A stretch of DNA of 64,000 nt, taken from assembly GCA_016841905.1 (NCBI GenBank), contig JAENYF010000007.1, positions 1 through 64,000 of the forward strand. Direction: 5' to 3'. The notes beneath the pieces were generated by a model. The model was not told the DNA's origin. It made no database searches and saw only the letters and a list, made by a program, of their open reading frames with translations. The translations under genes and the position numbers were made by a program. Origin of the DNA: Desulfoscipio geothermicus (GTDB lineage Bacteria > Bacillota > Desulfotomaculia > Desulfotomaculales > Desulfallaceae). Position 1 is the stretch's first letter. Each line of letters opens with the position of its first letter. Below, piece after piece: positions 35,886-48,208 of this stretch.

Positions 35886-37202
35886 ATGCGCATAATCAAG
35901 TCAGATGATAAAGCCCTGTCCGAGCTTTTACAAGGCAGAACTGCGGACTTGGACAAGGTTGAAAATGTGGTAAAAGATATTGTTAGTGCCATCCGTGACG
36001 GTGGAGATAAACAATTATGCGCTATAACTGCCCGCTTCGACGGTACAGCTTTGACACCTTCGGACCTAGCGGTGAGTGAAGCTGAAATAAAGGCTGCTTA
36101 CCAAAAAGTAAGTGAGCGTTTTTTAGCGGCACTGCGTGTGGCTGCTCAAAATATTCAACGTTACCACAGTCGCCAGCTGCATAATTCTTGGATAGACTCG
36201 CAACCCGACGGGACTGTGCTGGGGCAGTTAATCACACCTCTGAGCAGGGTGGGTATCTATGTGCCCGGAGGAAAGGCGGCTTACCCATCTTCGGTATTGA
36301 TGAACGCGATCCCGGCTGCGGTAGCAGGAGTGCAGCAAATTGTCATGGTTACTCCACCCGACCGCAGCGGTGCGGTGAACCCCCATACACTGGTGGCCGC
36401 CGCTGAGGCGGGGGTGACCGAGATTTACCGCGTGGGCGGAGCTCAAGCGGTGGCCGCGCTGGCCTATGGGACAGAAACCGTGAACCGGGTAGATAAAATA
36501 GTCGGCCCGGGCAATATTTATGTAACGGCGGCCAAACGGCAGGTTTTTGGCGTGGTGGATATCGATATGCTGGCCGGCCCCAGCGAGATACTGATTGTGG
36601 CCGATGCTTCAGCCAGGCCGGAATTTGTGGCCGCCGATATGCTGTCCCAGGCCGAACATGATGAATTGGCTTCATCCATTCTGGTCACCCCGGTGGCCGA
36701 GCTGGCCGAGAAAGTGCAGCAGCAAATCACCGCGCAGTTGGCTAAATTAAACCGTCGTGAGGTAGCAGAGAAATCGATTAATGAACGAGGCGCTATTATT
36801 ATCACTGCTACCCTGGAAGAGGCTGTACAGGTGGCCAATTCGTTTGCTCCCGAGCACCTGGAGCTGCTGGTGGCCGACCCGTATCGCTGGCTGGGTTCAG
36901 TGGCCGGCGCCGGGGCTGCTTTCCTGGGGCATTTTTCACCTGAGCCGGTAGGTGATTATTTTGCCGGTCCTAATCATGTTTTGCCCACCGGTGGAACAGC
37001 CCGGTTCTTCTCGCCCCTCAATGTGGATACCTTTATGAAAAAAACCAGTTTAATCGGTTATTCTCCCCTGGCACTGGCCAGGGACGGCGAGCATATCCTT
37101 ACCCTGGCCAACACGGAGGGACTGGACGCCCACGCGGCATCTGTGCAGTATCGATTGACAGCGCTGGCCGACGGCAAGGATGAGGGTGGCACAGCAGAAT
37201 AA
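35886..37202 (+). CDS. hisD: Histidinol dehydrogenase
   Basis: Zinc enzyme of 438 residues that oxidises histidinol to histidine in two steps. Visible motifs are VGIYVPGGKAAYPSSVLMNA, VDKIVGPGNIYVTAAKRQV, DMLAGPSEILIVAD, SQAEHDELASSILVTP and NHVLPTGGTARFFSPLNVD. ATG 35886 is 8 nt after AGGAGAG. It heads hisD-B-H-A-F-I; hisZ, hisG and hisC are missing from the usual positions. Confidence 0.97.
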   Translation: MRIIKSDDKALSELLQGRTADLDKVENVVKDIVSAIRDGGDKQLCAITARFDGTALTPSDLAVSEAEIKAAYQKVSERFLAALRVAAQNIQRYHSRQLHNSWIDSQPDGTVLGQLITPLSRVGIYVPGGKAAYPSSVLMNAIPAAVAGVQQIVMVTPPDRSGAVNPHTLVAAAEAGVTEIYRVGGAQAVAALAYGTETVNRVDKIVGPGNIYVTAAKRQVFGVVDIDMLAGPSEILIVADASARPEFVAADMLSQAEHDELASSILVTPVAELAEKVQQQITAQLAKLNRREVAEKSINERGAIIITATLEEAVQVANSFAPEHLELLVADPYRWLGSVAGAGAAFLGHFSPEPVGDYFAGPNHVLPTGGTARFFSPLNVDTFMKKTSLIGYSPLALARDGEHILTLANTEGLDAHAASVQYRLTALADGKDEGGTAE

Positions 37203-37245
37203 GGTTCGCAATTCACAGCGGTCACGGCAGGGGGTGAATGTTTGA

Positions 37246-37845
37246 ATGGAAACAGCTAAAACACGCAGTGCGGTAATCAACAGGGAAACCAAAGAAACCG
37301 GTATATCCCTGAGTTTGGCCCTGGACAGCAACGGCCAATCAGAGATTAATACCGGTGTGGGCTTCCTGGATCACATGCTGGACCTGTTGGTCAAGCACGG
37401 CGGTATGGAGCTTAAACTAAAAGTGCGCGGTGACCTGGCCGTGGATGCCCATCATACCGTGGAGGATGTGGGCATCTGCCTTGGACAGGCGTTTAAAACA
37501 GCGCTTGGTGATAAATTTGGTATAGAACGATATGGTCATGTGCTGCTGCCTATGGATGAGACACTGGTTTTAGTGGCCCTGGATTTAAGCGGCCGCGCCT
37601 TTCTGGCCTATGACCTGCCGCTGCCCACTGCCAAAGTTGGTGATTTTGATACCGAACTGGCGGAAGAGTTTTTCCGGGCCTTTGCCTCAAATGGGGCGTT
37701 AACCCTGCATGTGCGCCTGCTGGCAGGAAAAAATACACATCATATTATCGAAGCTGCCTTTAAAGGGTTAGGCCGCGCGCTGCGCTTAGCCGTTGAAATA
37801 AAAGACCCCCAAAGGGGATTGCCTTCCACTAAAGGTTTACTTTAA
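37246..37845 (+). CDS. hisB: Imidazoleglycerol-phosphate dehydratase
   Basis: Monofunctional IGPD of 199 residues. Manganese-binding motifs DAHHTVEDVG and THHIIEAAFKGLGRALR and the N-terminal GVGFLDHMLDLLVKHG are present. There is no N-terminal phosphatase domain, so histidinol-phosphatase must be encoded elsewhere. ATG 37246 follows GGGGGTG. Confidence 0.97.
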   Translation: METAKTRSAVINRETKETGISLSLALDSNGQSEINTGVGFLDHMLDLLVKHGGMELKLKVRGDLAVDAHHTVEDVGICLGQAFKTALGDKFGIERYGHVLLPMDETLVLVALDLSGRAFLAYDLPLPTAKVGDFDTELAEEFFRAFASNGALTLHVRLLAGKNTHHIIEAAFKGLGRALRLAVEIKDPQRGLPSTKGLL

Positions 37846-37868
37846 TTGGGAGAGAGGGACATTTTCTT

Positions 37869-38480
37869 TTGATTGCTATTATTGATTACGGGATGGGTAA
37901 TTTGCGCAGTGTGGCCAAAGGTTTTGAAAAAAAGGGCTTTACCGTGGAAGTGACCTCAGACCCACAGGTGCTGGAACAAGCTGCGGGAGTGGTTTTACCC
38001 GGCGTTGGGGCATTTGGCGATGCCATGAGTAACCTCCAGAACCGTGGCCTGGTGGATGCGATACACCAGGTTATTGCTGCAGGCAAACCATTTTTGGGCA
38101 TTTGCCTGGGGCTGCAGCTGTTGTTTGAATACAGTGAAGAATGGGGCATTACCGAAGGTCTGGCGGTGTTTCCCGGGCGGGTGCGGCGTTTGCCGCCCGG
38201 GCTTAAAATTCCCCACATGGGTTGGAATACGTTATCTTATCAAAAGCCCTGCCCGCTTTTCCAGGGCATCCCCGAGCATGCTGCGTTTTATTTTGTACAT
38301 TCTTATTATGTGGAGCCTGCCGATCCAGAATTAACGGTGGTTACTACCGATTACGGCATGGAATTTACCTCCGTTGCCGCGAAAGACAATGTTTACGGTA
38401 TTCAATTTCACCCGGAAAAAAGCAGCGCCCTGGGCCTGCGCATTCTAGAGAATTTTGGGAGGTTGGTGGAAAAATGTTAA
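37869..38480 (+). CDS. hisH: Imidazole glycerol phosphate synthase, glutaminase subunit
   Basis: Class I amidotransferase of 203 residues that supplies ammonia to HisF. The nucleophile is in FLGICLGLQLLF, the oxyanion region in LPGVGAFGDAM, and the His-Glu pair in GIQFHPEKSS. The start is TTG 37869 after GAGAGAGG. Its end overlaps hisA by 7 nt, indicating translational coupling. Confidence 0.96.
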   Translation: MIAIIDYGMGNLRSVAKGFEKKGFTVEVTSDPQVLEQAAGVVLPGVGAFGDAMSNLQNRGLVDAIHQVIAAGKPFLGICLGLQLLFEYSEEWGITEGLAVFPGRVRRLPPGLKIPHMGWNTLSYQKPCPLFQGIPEHAAFYFVHSYYVEPADPELTVVTTDYGMEFTSVAAKDNVYGIQFHPEKSSALGLRILENFGRLVEKC

Positions 38481-39205
38481 TTATTCCGGCTATAGACTTG
38501 CGGGCTGGGAAGTGTGTGCGCCTGGTGGAGGGTAAACTGGAAAACGAGACCATTTATTCCGACGATCCCGTAGCTGTAGCCCGAGTATGGCAGGAAAGCG
38601 GTGCCCGTTATTTGCATGTAGTGGACCTGGACGGTGCCTTCGCCGGTTCACCCCGGAACCTGGATACGATTCAGGGAATTATTAAAGCAGTTAATATGCC
38701 GGTAGAGGTGGGGGGCGGCATTCGCGATTTGCCCACCGTTGAGAAGTTGCTGGGATTGGGCGTATCCAGGGTTATATTGGGTACGGCGGCGATTCAAAAC
38801 CCGGACCTGGTGTCCGAGGCCTGCGCACGTTTCGGCAGCGAGGCCATCGTGGTTGGCATTGACGCTCGTAATGGTAAGGTGGCCATTGAGGGCTGGGGAT
38901 TAACTGCGGAAAAAGATGCTATGGAGCTGGCCGATGAAATCCATCAATTGGGCGTTTCCAGAGTTGTATTCACCGATATTTCCCGCGACGGTACTTTAAA
39001 AGGCCCAAACCTGGAGGCTATTAAAAAGTTAACTTTGTCCTGCAAGGTGAAGGTGATTGCCTCGGGCGGCGTTTCCACTATTGGGGATATTGCTGCGCTC
39101 AATGAGCTGGCCCCCCTGGGTGTGGAAGGGGTTATTATTGGCAAAGCGTTATATGCCGGTACGGTTAATATAAAAGAGGCCCTGGCATTGGCAGGAGGGA
39201 AATAG
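38474..39205 (+). CDS. hisA: ProFAR isomerase
   Basis: TIM-barrel isomerase of 243 residues. It begins [20 protein letters not shown] and has [17 protein letters not shown] and [15 protein letters not shown], including the catalytic Asp residues. I place the start at ATG 38474, overlapping the hisH stop; the open frame continues upstream inside hisH but this is not coding. Confidence 0.96.
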   Translation: MLIIPAIDLRAGKCVRLVEGKLENETIYSDDPVAVARVWQESGARYLHVVDLDGAFAGSPRNLDTIQGIIKAVNMPVEVGGGIRDLPTVEKLLGLGVSRVILGTAAIQNPDLVSEACARFGSEAIVVGIDARNGKVAIEGWGLTAEKDAMELADEIHQLGVSRVVFTDISRDGTLKGPNLEAIKKLTLSCKVKVIASGGVSTIGDIAALNELAPLGVEGVIIGKALYAGTVNIKEALALAGGK

Positions 39206-39213
39206 TCTTAAAT

Positions 39214-40008
39214 ATGTTAATGAAAAGAATTATCCCTTGCCTGGATGTAACCGGTGGCCGTGTAGTCAAGGGCACTAACTTTATTAATTTACGAGATGCC
39301 GGGGATCCGGTGGAGTTGGCTGCCTTCTACGACCGGGAGGGTGCGGATGAACTGGTTTTTCTGGATATCACAGCTTCAGCTGAGGGACGCAAAACTGTGC
39401 TGGACATGGTCTACCGCACAGCCGCAGAGGTTTTTATACCTTTCACGGTAGGCGGCGGCATCAGCACCCTGGAGGATATCCGGGCTATGCTTTCCGCCGG
39501 TGCGGACAAAGTTTCCATCAACACTGCGGCGGTGCACAATCCCCAACTAATTGCCGAGGCCTCGGCGCGGTTCGGCAGCCAATGCATAGTAGTGGCCATA
39601 GATGCCCGCCAGGTGGGCGAGGACAACTGGGAAGTGTATATTCACGGAGGCCGCACGCCTACCGGTATTGATACCGTGTCCTGGGCAGCACAGGCGGAAG
39701 AGCTGGGGGCCGGTGAAATATTATTAACCAGCATGGACCGGGACGGCACCCAGGACGGCTATGATATACCTCTGACCAGGGCCATCGCCCGGGCTGTACG
39801 GATACCGGTGATTGCCTCCGGCGGTGTTGGCAACCTGGGCCATATCGTGGACGGCTTGACCCGCGGTGAGGCCGATGCTGCCCTGGCGGCGTCCATTTTT
39901 CACTTCGGCACCTATTCCATTGCCGAAACCAAACAGTATTTACATGAAAATAATGTGCCTGTGCGCATATCATTGGAGGAATGTAATAATGCAATTAAAG
40001 CAAATTAA
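39214..40008 (+). CDS. hisF: Imidazole glycerol phosphate synthase, cyclase subunit
   Basis: TIM-barrel cyclase of 264 residues. It has [20 protein letters not shown] with the catalytic Asp, [24 protein letters not shown] and [13 protein letters not shown] with the second Asp. It acts with HisH to form IGP and AICAR; the AICAR feeds into PurH of the nearby purine operon. The end overlaps hisI by 20 nt. Confidence 0.97.
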   Translation: MLMKRIIPCLDVTGGRVVKGTNFINLRDAGDPVELAAFYDREGADELVFLDITASAEGRKTVLDMVYRTAAEVFIPFTVGGGISTLEDIRAMLSAGADKVSINTAAVHNPQLIAEASARFGSQCIVVAIDARQVGEDNWEVYIHGGRTPTGIDTVSWAAQAEELGAGEILLTSMDRDGTQDGYDIPLTRAIARAVRIPVIASGGVGNLGHIVDGLTRGEADAALAASIFHFGTYSIAETKQYLHENNVPVRISLEECNNAIKAN

Positions 40009-40387
40009 ACCCGAAGACCTTAAATATAACAGTGACGGGTTAATCCCGGCCATTGTGCAGGATGTGGTCACCAAAGATGTACTGATGCTGGCTTATATGA
40101 ACAGTGAGTCTGTGGGCAGAACGCTGGCCAGCGGAGAAACCTGGTTCTGGAGCCGGAGCCGGCAGGAGTTTTGGCACAAGGGTGAGTCCTCCGGTAACGT
40201 GCAAAGGGTCAAGGAAATGTATTTCGACTGCGACAGCGATACTTTACTGCTGTTGGTGGAGCAAAAGGGAGCAGCCTGCCACGAGGGCTATTACAGCTGT
40301 TTCCATTATGCACTGGCCGGGGACGGTACGGTAACCATTAAGGGAGAGCCTATGTTTGACCCGGATGAAGTGTATGGTGATAAATAG
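39989..40387 (+). CDS. hisI: Phosphoribosyl-AMP cyclohydrolase
   Basis: Monofunctional PRA-CH of 132 residues. Zinc and magnesium residues are in [20 protein letters not shown] and [11 protein letters not shown], with [20 protein letters not shown] upstream. No HisE domain is fused, so PRA-PH must be elsewhere. ATG 39989 follows GGAGGA at 8 nt and overlaps hisF by 20 nt; the frame upstream of it is within hisF. Confidence 0.95.
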   Translation: MQLKQIKPEDLKYNSDGLIPAIVQDVVTKDVLMLAYMNSESVGRTLASGETWFWSRSRQEFWHKGESSGNVQRVKEMYFDCDSDTLLLLVEQKGAACHEGYYSCFHYALAGDGTVTIKGEPMFDPDEVYGDK

Positions 40388-40421
40388 GTACAATGTTAAT
40401 CGTGATTACTGCTATTAAAAA

Positions 40422-40443
40422 GCCACCGCAAGGTGGCATTTTG
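40422..40443 (+). terminator. Terminator of the his operon
   Basis: Stem GCCACC/GGTGGC with a GCAA tetraloop, preceded by As and followed by TTTT. Confidence 0.85.
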
Positions 40444-40525
40444 TCCCATATTGCGATGTTTTATGATATAGTTTTGTTGTACATGCACCTGCCGTGTAAA
40501 TAGGAATAATAAGTTGGAGGTTGTT

Positions 40526-42667
40526 ATGGATTTAACCGCGCTGAATGAGGCCCAGAAAAGAGCTGTTACTTATCACGACGGTCCACTGCTGGTGCTGGCC
40601 GGGGCGGGCAGCGGCAAAACCCGGGTGCTTACCACCAGAATTGCTTATTTGCTGCTGGAAAAAGGTGTGAATCCCTATAATATATTAGCGATCACTTTTA
40701 CCAATAAAGCGGCCCGGGAAATGCGGGAAAGGATTGCGGCAGCAGTTCCGGAGCAAGTACATGAGCTCTGGGTGCTGACCTTTCATGCGACCTGCCTGCG
40801 CATTTTGCGACGGCAGTCCGGGTTTGCCGGGTATACAGCTAATTTCGTCATCTACGATACTGAAGATCAAAAGACGGTGATTAAGGATTGTCTTAAGGAA
40901 TTGAACCTGGATGATAAAAAATTCCCTCCTCAGGCAATGCTATCGAACATATCCCAGGCTAAGAACATGCTTTACGGACCGGCGGAGCTGGAAAAGAAAT
41001 CTTACGATTATTTCAGCCAAATAGCCAGCAAGGTATATAAGCTTTACCAGGACAAGCTGCGGCAAAATAACGCCCTGGATTTCGATGACTTATTAATGCA
41101 GACCGTGCTGCTACTGCAAAATAACCCTGCCGTGCTGAACTATTACCAGGATAAATTCCGTTACATCCTGGTGGATGAATACCAGGATACCAACCATGTC
41201 CAGTATGTACTGGTTAATTTATTGGCCGGGAAGCACCGTAACCTGTGCGTGGTGGGAGATCCGGATCAAGGTATTTATGGCTGGCGAGGAGCGGACATCC
41301 AGAATATCCTGAGCTTTGAGCAAGATTACTCGGATGCCGGCGCCATTGTTTTGGAGCAGAATTACCGTTCCACCCGCACAATACTGGAATCTGCCAACGA
41401 GGTCATCCGGCATAACCGGGACCGCAAAGAAAAGAAGCTTTGGACCGCCGGTGCGCCTGGAAATCCGATCACGGTTTTTACCGCCCGGGACGAACATGCC
41501 GAGGCGCGTTATGTGGTGGACCGGATTAGCCGCTGGCACCACGAATTAAATAATCCATACCGGGATTTCGCCGTTTTATACCGCACCAACGCCCAGTCCC
41601 GGGTACTGGAGGAAAAATTTCTGACAGCAGGCATACCGTATACCATTGTAGGCGGTCTGCGTTTTTATGAACGCAAGGAAATTAAAGATCTTTTAGCTTA
41701 CCTGCGGCTGCTGGTCAACTCCAATGACCGGCTTAGCCTGCGGCGGGTGATCAATGAGCCGAAAAGGGGTATTGGTGCCGTGTCATTAAACAAAATACTT
41801 AATAGGTCGGATGAAACCGGCCTCGCACCGCTAACCTTGCTGGAAAACGCTCCCGGCAGTTCCGGCTTAACCGGTAAAGCCGCTCATGCTGCCGCTATTT
41901 TTGGTAAAACTATGGGTGATATCAGAAAAAGGATGGCGGCTTTACCTATCACCACTCTGGTGCAGACAGTGCTGGATGAAACCGGTTACTGGCGGGCCTT
42001 GGAAAGTGATCAGACAGTGGAATCCCGAACCCGCCTGGAGAACCTGCGCGAGTTTTATTCGGTTACCGGGGAATATGACGCGCGGGGTGAAATCGGTGGT
42101 CTGGAGGACTTTCTGGCTTCGTTGGCTTTGGTTACCGACCTGGATAATTATGAACAGGATGCCGACCAGGTTACTTTAATGACCCTGCACAGTGCCAAGG
42201 GCTTGGAGTTCCCGGTAGTTTTTATGGCCGGACTGGAGGAAACCGTTTTTCCTCACTCCCGTTCCATGGAGGACAAGCACGAGCTGGAAGAAGAGAGAAG
42301 GCTGTGCTACGTGGGTATAACCAGGGCAATGGAGCACCTGTATTTGTCACATTGCTGGCAGCGCACGCTATACGGTCATACCAGAATGAATGAACCTTCT
42401 CGCTTTTTGCAAGAGCTGCCGCCTGATTTGATTAATACCCAGGACCCATTGCAAGTTCAAGCGCAGGATGTTAAACCTGCACAGGCTTACCGGCAGCCAA
42501 GCTCCGATAAGCCATATATTACAGGGGAACAGGTTTACCATCGCAAATGGGGGCAGGGCACTATCATGGAAGTGCGGGGCAAAGGTGAAAAAGCCGAGCT
42601 GAAAATAGAGTTTCCCGGGCTGGGTATTAAAACACTTCTGGCCCGCTACGCACCGCTGGAACGTTAG
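40526..42667 (+). CDS. pcrA: ATP-dependent DNA helicase PcrA (UvrD family)
   Basis: Superfamily 1A helicase of 713 residues for repair and replication-restart. The Walker A motif is LAGAGSGKTRVLT, followed by AITFTNKAAREMRER, the DEYQDTN Walker B, GDPDQGIYGWRGAD, LEQNYRST, TLMTLHSAKGLEFPVVF and CYVGITRAMEHL. The C-terminal Tudor-like segment (VYHRKWGQGTIMEV) that contacts RNA polymerase is present. ATG 40526 is 6 nt after GGAGG. It is followed 15 nt later by ligA, a common pairing. Confidence 0.97.
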   Translation: MDLTALNEAQKRAVTYHDGPLLVLAGAGSGKTRVLTTRIAYLLLEKGVNPYNILAITFTNKAAREMRERIAAAVPEQVHELWVLTFHATCLRILRRQSGFAGYTANFVIYDTEDQKTVIKDCLKELNLDDKKFPPQAMLSNISQAKNMLYGPAELEKKSYDYFSQIASKVYKLYQDKLRQNNALDFDDLLMQTVLLLQNNPAVLNYYQDKFRYILVDEYQDTNHVQYVLVNLLAGKHRNLCVVGDPDQGIYGWRGADIQNILSFEQDYSDAGAIVLEQNYRSTRTILESANEVIRHNRDRKEKKLWTAGAPGNPITVFTARDEHAEARYVVDRISRWHHELNNPYRDFAVLYRTNAQSRVLEEKFLTAGIPYTIVGGLRFYERKEIKDLLAYLRLLVNSNDRLSLRRVINEPKRGIGAVSLNKILNRSDETGLAPLTLLENAPGSSGLTGKAAHAAAIFGKTMGDIRKRMAALPITTLVQTVLDETGYWRALESDQTVESRTRLENLREFYSVTGEYDARGEIGGLEDFLASLALVTDLDNYEQDADQVTLMTLHSAKGLEFPVVFMAGLEETVFPHSRSMEDKHELEEERRLCYVGITRAMEHLYLSHCWQRTLYGHTRMNEPSRFLQELPPDLINTQDPLQVQAQDVKPAQAYRQPSSDKPYITGEQVYHRKWGQGTIMEVRGKGEKAELKIEFPGLGIKTLLARYAPLER

Positions 42668-44707
<2,040 letters not shown>

Positions 44708-44729
44708 GAGAAAAGGAAGGTGTGGGTAA

Positions 44730-45011
44730 ATGATTAGCATCAAAGATGTTGAACACGTAGCGTTGCTGGCCCGTTTATCACTAACCGAGGATGAAAAGCA
44801 AGTTTATGGCAAGCAGCTGAGTGATATATTAGAAAACGTCCGCAAACTGCAGGATTTAAACACTGAAGGTGTACCGCCTACCGCGCACGTGCTGGACTTA
44901 CAAAACGTTTTTCGTGAAGACCGGTTAGGAGAACATATGCCGGTAGACCAGGTGCTGGCCAATGCGCCGGACCGCCAGGACAACTTTTTTAAAGTGCCCA
45001 AGATTATGTAG
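44730..45011 (+). CDS. gatC: Aspartyl/glutamyl-tRNA amidotransferase subunit C
   Basis: Small subunit of 93 residues that stabilises GatA on GatB. It begins ISIKDVEHVALLARLSLTEDE and contains VPPTAHVLDLQNVFREDR, both characteristic. It is the first gene of gatCAB, which converts Glu-tRNA(Gln) or Asp-tRNA(Asn) to the amide form. ATG 44730. Confidence 0.96.
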   Translation: MISIKDVEHVALLARLSLTEDEKQVYGKQLSDILENVRKLQDLNTEGVPPTAHVLDLQNVFREDRLGEHMPVDQVLANAPDRQDNFFKVPKIM

Positions 45012-45094
45012 CAGCTTGGCGAACGGATAGGGGAGCAACTTAAAAGGAATGCTCTCAAAATATGAAGATTGGATCAAGGCTGGAGGGAAATGTA

Positions 45095-46549
45095 TTGCAA
45101 TTACATCACTTAACCGCACACCAGTTACATGATATGCTGGTTAGCAAGCAAATTAGTGCTGAAGAGCTTACGCGGGCGGTGTTTGAGCGTATTGAGCAAG
45201 TGGAAGATAAAATCCGTGCCTATATTACCTTGACCAAGGAACAGGCGCTGGAGCTTGCCCGGCAGGTGGACCGGGCAAGACTGGCAGGCGAGGTATTACC
45301 AACGCTTGCCGGCATACCGTTGGCTGTAAAGGATAATATGTGCACCAAAGGGGTGCGCACCACCTGTGCTTCCAAGATTTTATATAACTACACACCCCCA
45401 TATGACGCTACCGTGATAGAACATTTAAACCAGGCACGGACTGTGATGGTGGGCAAAACAAATATGGACGAATTCGCCATGGGTTCCTCTTGCGAAAACT
45501 CAGCTTTCTTTACCACCTGTAACCCCTGGGACAACGCCCGGGTACCCGGGGGTTCCAGCGGCGGATCGGCGGCCGCTGTGGCGGCCGGTGAGACTATTCT
45601 GGCTCTAGGTTCCGATACCGGTGGTTCGATTCGCCAGCCGGCCTCCTTTTGCGGGGTGGTGGGTATGAAGCCCACCTATGGCGCAGTGTCTCGCTACGGT
45701 CTGGTAGCTTATGCCTCATCCCTGGACCAAATCGGACCCTTGGCCAGGGATGTCACCGACTGTGCCATGATGTTAAATGTGATTTGCGGGCATGACCCGC
45801 TGGACTCCACATCGGCACCATATGCTGTGCCTGATTATACCGCCTTTTTAACCGGTGATATCAAAGGCGTAAAAATTGGGGTGCCCCGTGAATATTTGGG
45901 CGAAGGTATCGACCCGGCAGTCAGGGAAGTAATCCAAAAAGCTATAGAAACCTACACCGGTCTGGGTGCCGTGGTAGAGGAAACCACCCTGCCGCACACC
46001 GAGTACGCCCTGCCGGCCTATTATATAATCGCTCCGGCAGAAGCCAGCTCCAACCTGGCCCGCTATGACGGGGTGCGCTACGGCTACCGGGCCGCAGAAG
46101 CCGAAGACATGGTGGATATGTTTATGCAAACCCGCAGCGAGGGCTTTGGCTCCGAAGTAAAAAGAAGAATCATGCTGGGTACCTATGCCCTTTCCGCAGG
46201 CTATTACGATGCCTATTATAACCAGGCTCTGAAAGTGCGCACGTTAATCAAAGCAGATTTCGACCGGGCTTTTAAGCAATTTGACCTGCTGCTGGGGCCA
46301 ACCGCCCCGGTCACCGCCTTTAAGCGAGGTGAAAAGGTGGATGACCCGCTGCAGATGTACATGGTGGATATCTGCACTCTGGCCATTAACCTGGCCGGTA
46401 TTCCCGCTATTTCCATCCCTGCCGGTATGGTGGACAAGCTGCCCGTGGGACTGCAGCTAATCGGCCGGCCCTTTGGTGAGGGCGATATACTGCGCGCTGC
46501 CTACGCTTTTGAACAACATACCGATCACCACCGCATGTTGCCCGAGTAA
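45095..46549 (+). CDS. gatA: Aspartyl/glutamyl-tRNA amidotransferase subunit A
   Basis: Amidase of 484 residues that releases ammonia from glutamine. The Ser-Ser-Lys triad is visible in [14 protein letters not shown] (Lys), [17 protein letters not shown] and [15 protein letters not shown] (nucleophile). I choose TTG 45095, 7 nt after GGAGGG. ATG 45062 lies 33 nt upstream, before the site. Confidence 0.97.
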   Translation: MQLHHLTAHQLHDMLVSKQISAEELTRAVFERIEQVEDKIRAYITLTKEQALELARQVDRARLAGEVLPTLAGIPLAVKDNMCTKGVRTTCASKILYNYTPPYDATVIEHLNQARTVMVGKTNMDEFAMGSSCENSAFFTTCNPWDNARVPGGSSGGSAAAVAAGETILALGSDTGGSIRQPASFCGVVGMKPTYGAVSRYGLVAYASSLDQIGPLARDVTDCAMMLNVICGHDPLDSTSAPYAVPDYTAFLTGDIKGVKIGVPREYLGEGIDPAVREVIQKAIETYTGLGAVVEETTLPHTEYALPAYYIIAPAEASSNLARYDGVRYGYRAAEAEDMVDMFMQTRSEGFGSEVKRRIMLGTYALSAGYYDAYYNQALKVRTLIKADFDRAFKQFDLLLGPTAPVTAFKRGEKVDDPLQMYMVDICTLAINLAGIPAISIPAGMVDKLPVGLQLIGRPFGEGDILRAAYAFEQHTDHHRMLPE

Positions 46550-46569
46550 ATCTCTGGAGGTGTACTTAT

Positions 46570-48012
46570 TTGGCTCAATATGAAGCTGTTATCGGCCTTG
46601 AAGTGCATGTTGAATTAAAGACCGATACTAAGATTTTTTGCCACTCCAGCACCGAGTTCGGTGCAGATCCCAACCATCACGTATGCCCGGTGTGCCTTGG
46701 GTTGCCCGGAGTGCTGCCGGTGGTGAATAAAAAAGTAGTGGAATATGCCATTAAAGCCGGACTGGCATTGAATTGCCGGATCGCCGCTTTCTCGAAATTT
46801 GACCGGAAGAATTATTATTATCCGGATTTACCGAAAAATTATCAAATATCCCAGTATGATTTACCCATTGCCGAGCATGGCTGCCTGGAGATAAATGTGC
46901 ATGGTGTGGATAAGCGTATTGGGATTACCAGGCTGCATATGGAAGAGGATGCCGGCAAGCTGGTGCACCATGGCACCATTTCTTCCACTCCTTTTTCATT
47001 GGTGGATTACAACCGCACCGGAGTGCCGCTGATTGAAATAGTTTCCGAACCGGATATGCGCAGTGCCGATGAAGCCGTGGCTTACCTGGAGAAACTAAAG
47101 GCGATTATCCAATATACCGGCGTCAGCGACTGTAAAATGCAGGAGGGCTCTCTGCGCTGTGATGCCAATATCTCGGTCAGGCCGGCGGGTCAAGCCGAGC
47201 TGGGAACTAAGGCCGAAATTAAGAATATGAATTCCTTTAAAGCGCTGCATAAAGCAGTTTCCTATGAAATTCAGCGCCAGATTAAACTGCTGGAGAGCGG
47301 GGGGAAAGTGGTCCAGGAGACCAGAACCTGGGACGAAGCCCGGGGCGAAACCCTGTCTATGCGCAGCAAGGAGGAAGCCCATGATTACCGTTACCTCCCC
47401 GATCCCGATTTAGCTCCCCTGGTGATTGACCGGGCTTGGGTTGAGGCTATCAAAGCCGGCCTGCCCGAATTGCCGGATGCGCGCAGGCAGCGTTTGGTAA
47501 CTGCCTATGGCCTGCCTGAGTACGATGCGATGGTGCTGACCAGCTCTCGTGAATTGGCCGATTACTATGAAGAATGCGTGCAAATATATAATAACCCCAA
47601 GCTGGTGAGCAACTGGGTCATGGGTGAGCTGGCCAGAATGATGAACGCCGGCGGCCAGGATATTCAAGAGGTGCGCATCAGTCCCGCTCAGCTGGCCAAG
47701 CTGCTGCAATTGCTGGCTGAGGGCACCATCAGCGGGAGAATTGCCAGGACTGTATTGGAGGAAATGTTTAACACCGGCAAAGATGCCGGTAAAGTGATCG
47801 AAGAACAAGGGCTGGTTCAGATCAGCGACACAGGGCTGATCGAAAAAGTGGTCGACGAAGTAATTGCCACCAACCCTAAATCGGTGGAAGACTACCGGTC
47901 TGGTAAAGAGAAAGCCATCGGTTTTTTAGTGGGCCAGGTGATGAAATCCACCAAGGGTAAAGCTAACCCGGGATTGGTTAATGAACTGCTTAAGGAAAAA
48001 CTAAATAAGTAA
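46570..48012 (+). CDS. gatB: Aspartyl/glutamyl-tRNA amidotransferase subunit B
   Basis: Subunit of 480 residues that activates the mischarged aminoacyl-tRNA with ATP. Motifs are [32 protein letters not shown] (zinc-site cysteines), [19 protein letters not shown] and [17 protein letters not shown], with the C-terminal YqeY-like tail domain. TTG 46570 follows TGGAGGTG. It is the last gene of gatCAB, with a strong terminator directly after. Confidence 0.97.
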   Translation: MAQYEAVIGLEVHVELKTDTKIFCHSSTEFGADPNHHVCPVCLGLPGVLPVVNKKVVEYAIKAGLALNCRIAAFSKFDRKNYYYPDLPKNYQISQYDLPIAEHGCLEINVHGVDKRIGITRLHMEEDAGKLVHHGTISSTPFSLVDYNRTGVPLIEIVSEPDMRSADEAVAYLEKLKAIIQYTGVSDCKMQEGSLRCDANISVRPAGQAELGTKAEIKNMNSFKALHKAVSYEIQRQIKLLESGGKVVQETRTWDEARGETLSMRSKEEAHDYRYLPDPDLAPLVIDRAWVEAIKAGLPELPDARRQRLVTAYGLPEYDAMVLTSSRELADYYEECVQIYNNPKLVSNWVMGELARMMNAGGQDIQEVRISPAQLAKLLQLLAEGTISGRIARTVLEEMFNTGKDAGKVIEEQGLVQISDTGLIEKVVDEVIATNPKSVEDYRSGKEKAIGFLVGQVMKSTKGKANPGLVNELLKEKLNK

Positions 48013-48046
48013 TATGAGAGCAGGGACACCCCTGCTCTCATACATC
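48013..48046 (+). terminator. Terminator after gatB
   Basis: Perfect 13-bp stem TATGAGAGCAGGG (48013-48025) with CCCTGCTCTCATA (48030-48042) and an ACAC loop. The T-tract is weak. Confidence 0.8.
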
Positions 48047-48047
48047 T

Positions 48048-48075
48048 TATACATGAATTGCATAATTCATGTATA
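48048..48075. repeat. Perfect 12-bp palindrome upstream of nifV
   Basis: TATACATGAATT (48048-48059) and AATTCATGTATA (48064-48075) with a GCAT spacer. It lies 133 nt before the homocitrate-synthase-like gene and just past the gatB terminator. AT-rich and without a T-tract, it looks more like a protein-binding site than a terminator. Confidence 0.6.
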
Positions 48076-48208
48076 CATTATTTATAGCCGCAAAATATTG
48101 TTATTACAGAAGAATTATGATAAAATCGCAACTGTAAGCTAGTTTTGGTAATACATAATTATGAGTATATTTTACAATAAGTTATAGGAAAGAAAGGAAG
48201 ATAATTGA

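Noticed and set aside
38222-38473. Upstream extension of hisA to an ATG at 38222
   Set aside because: It overlaps hisH almost fully. The conserved HisA N-terminus begins at ATG 38474, which overlaps the hisH stop.
39866-39988. Upstream extension of hisI
   Set aside because: It lies inside hisF. GGAGGA and the family N-terminus support ATG 39989.
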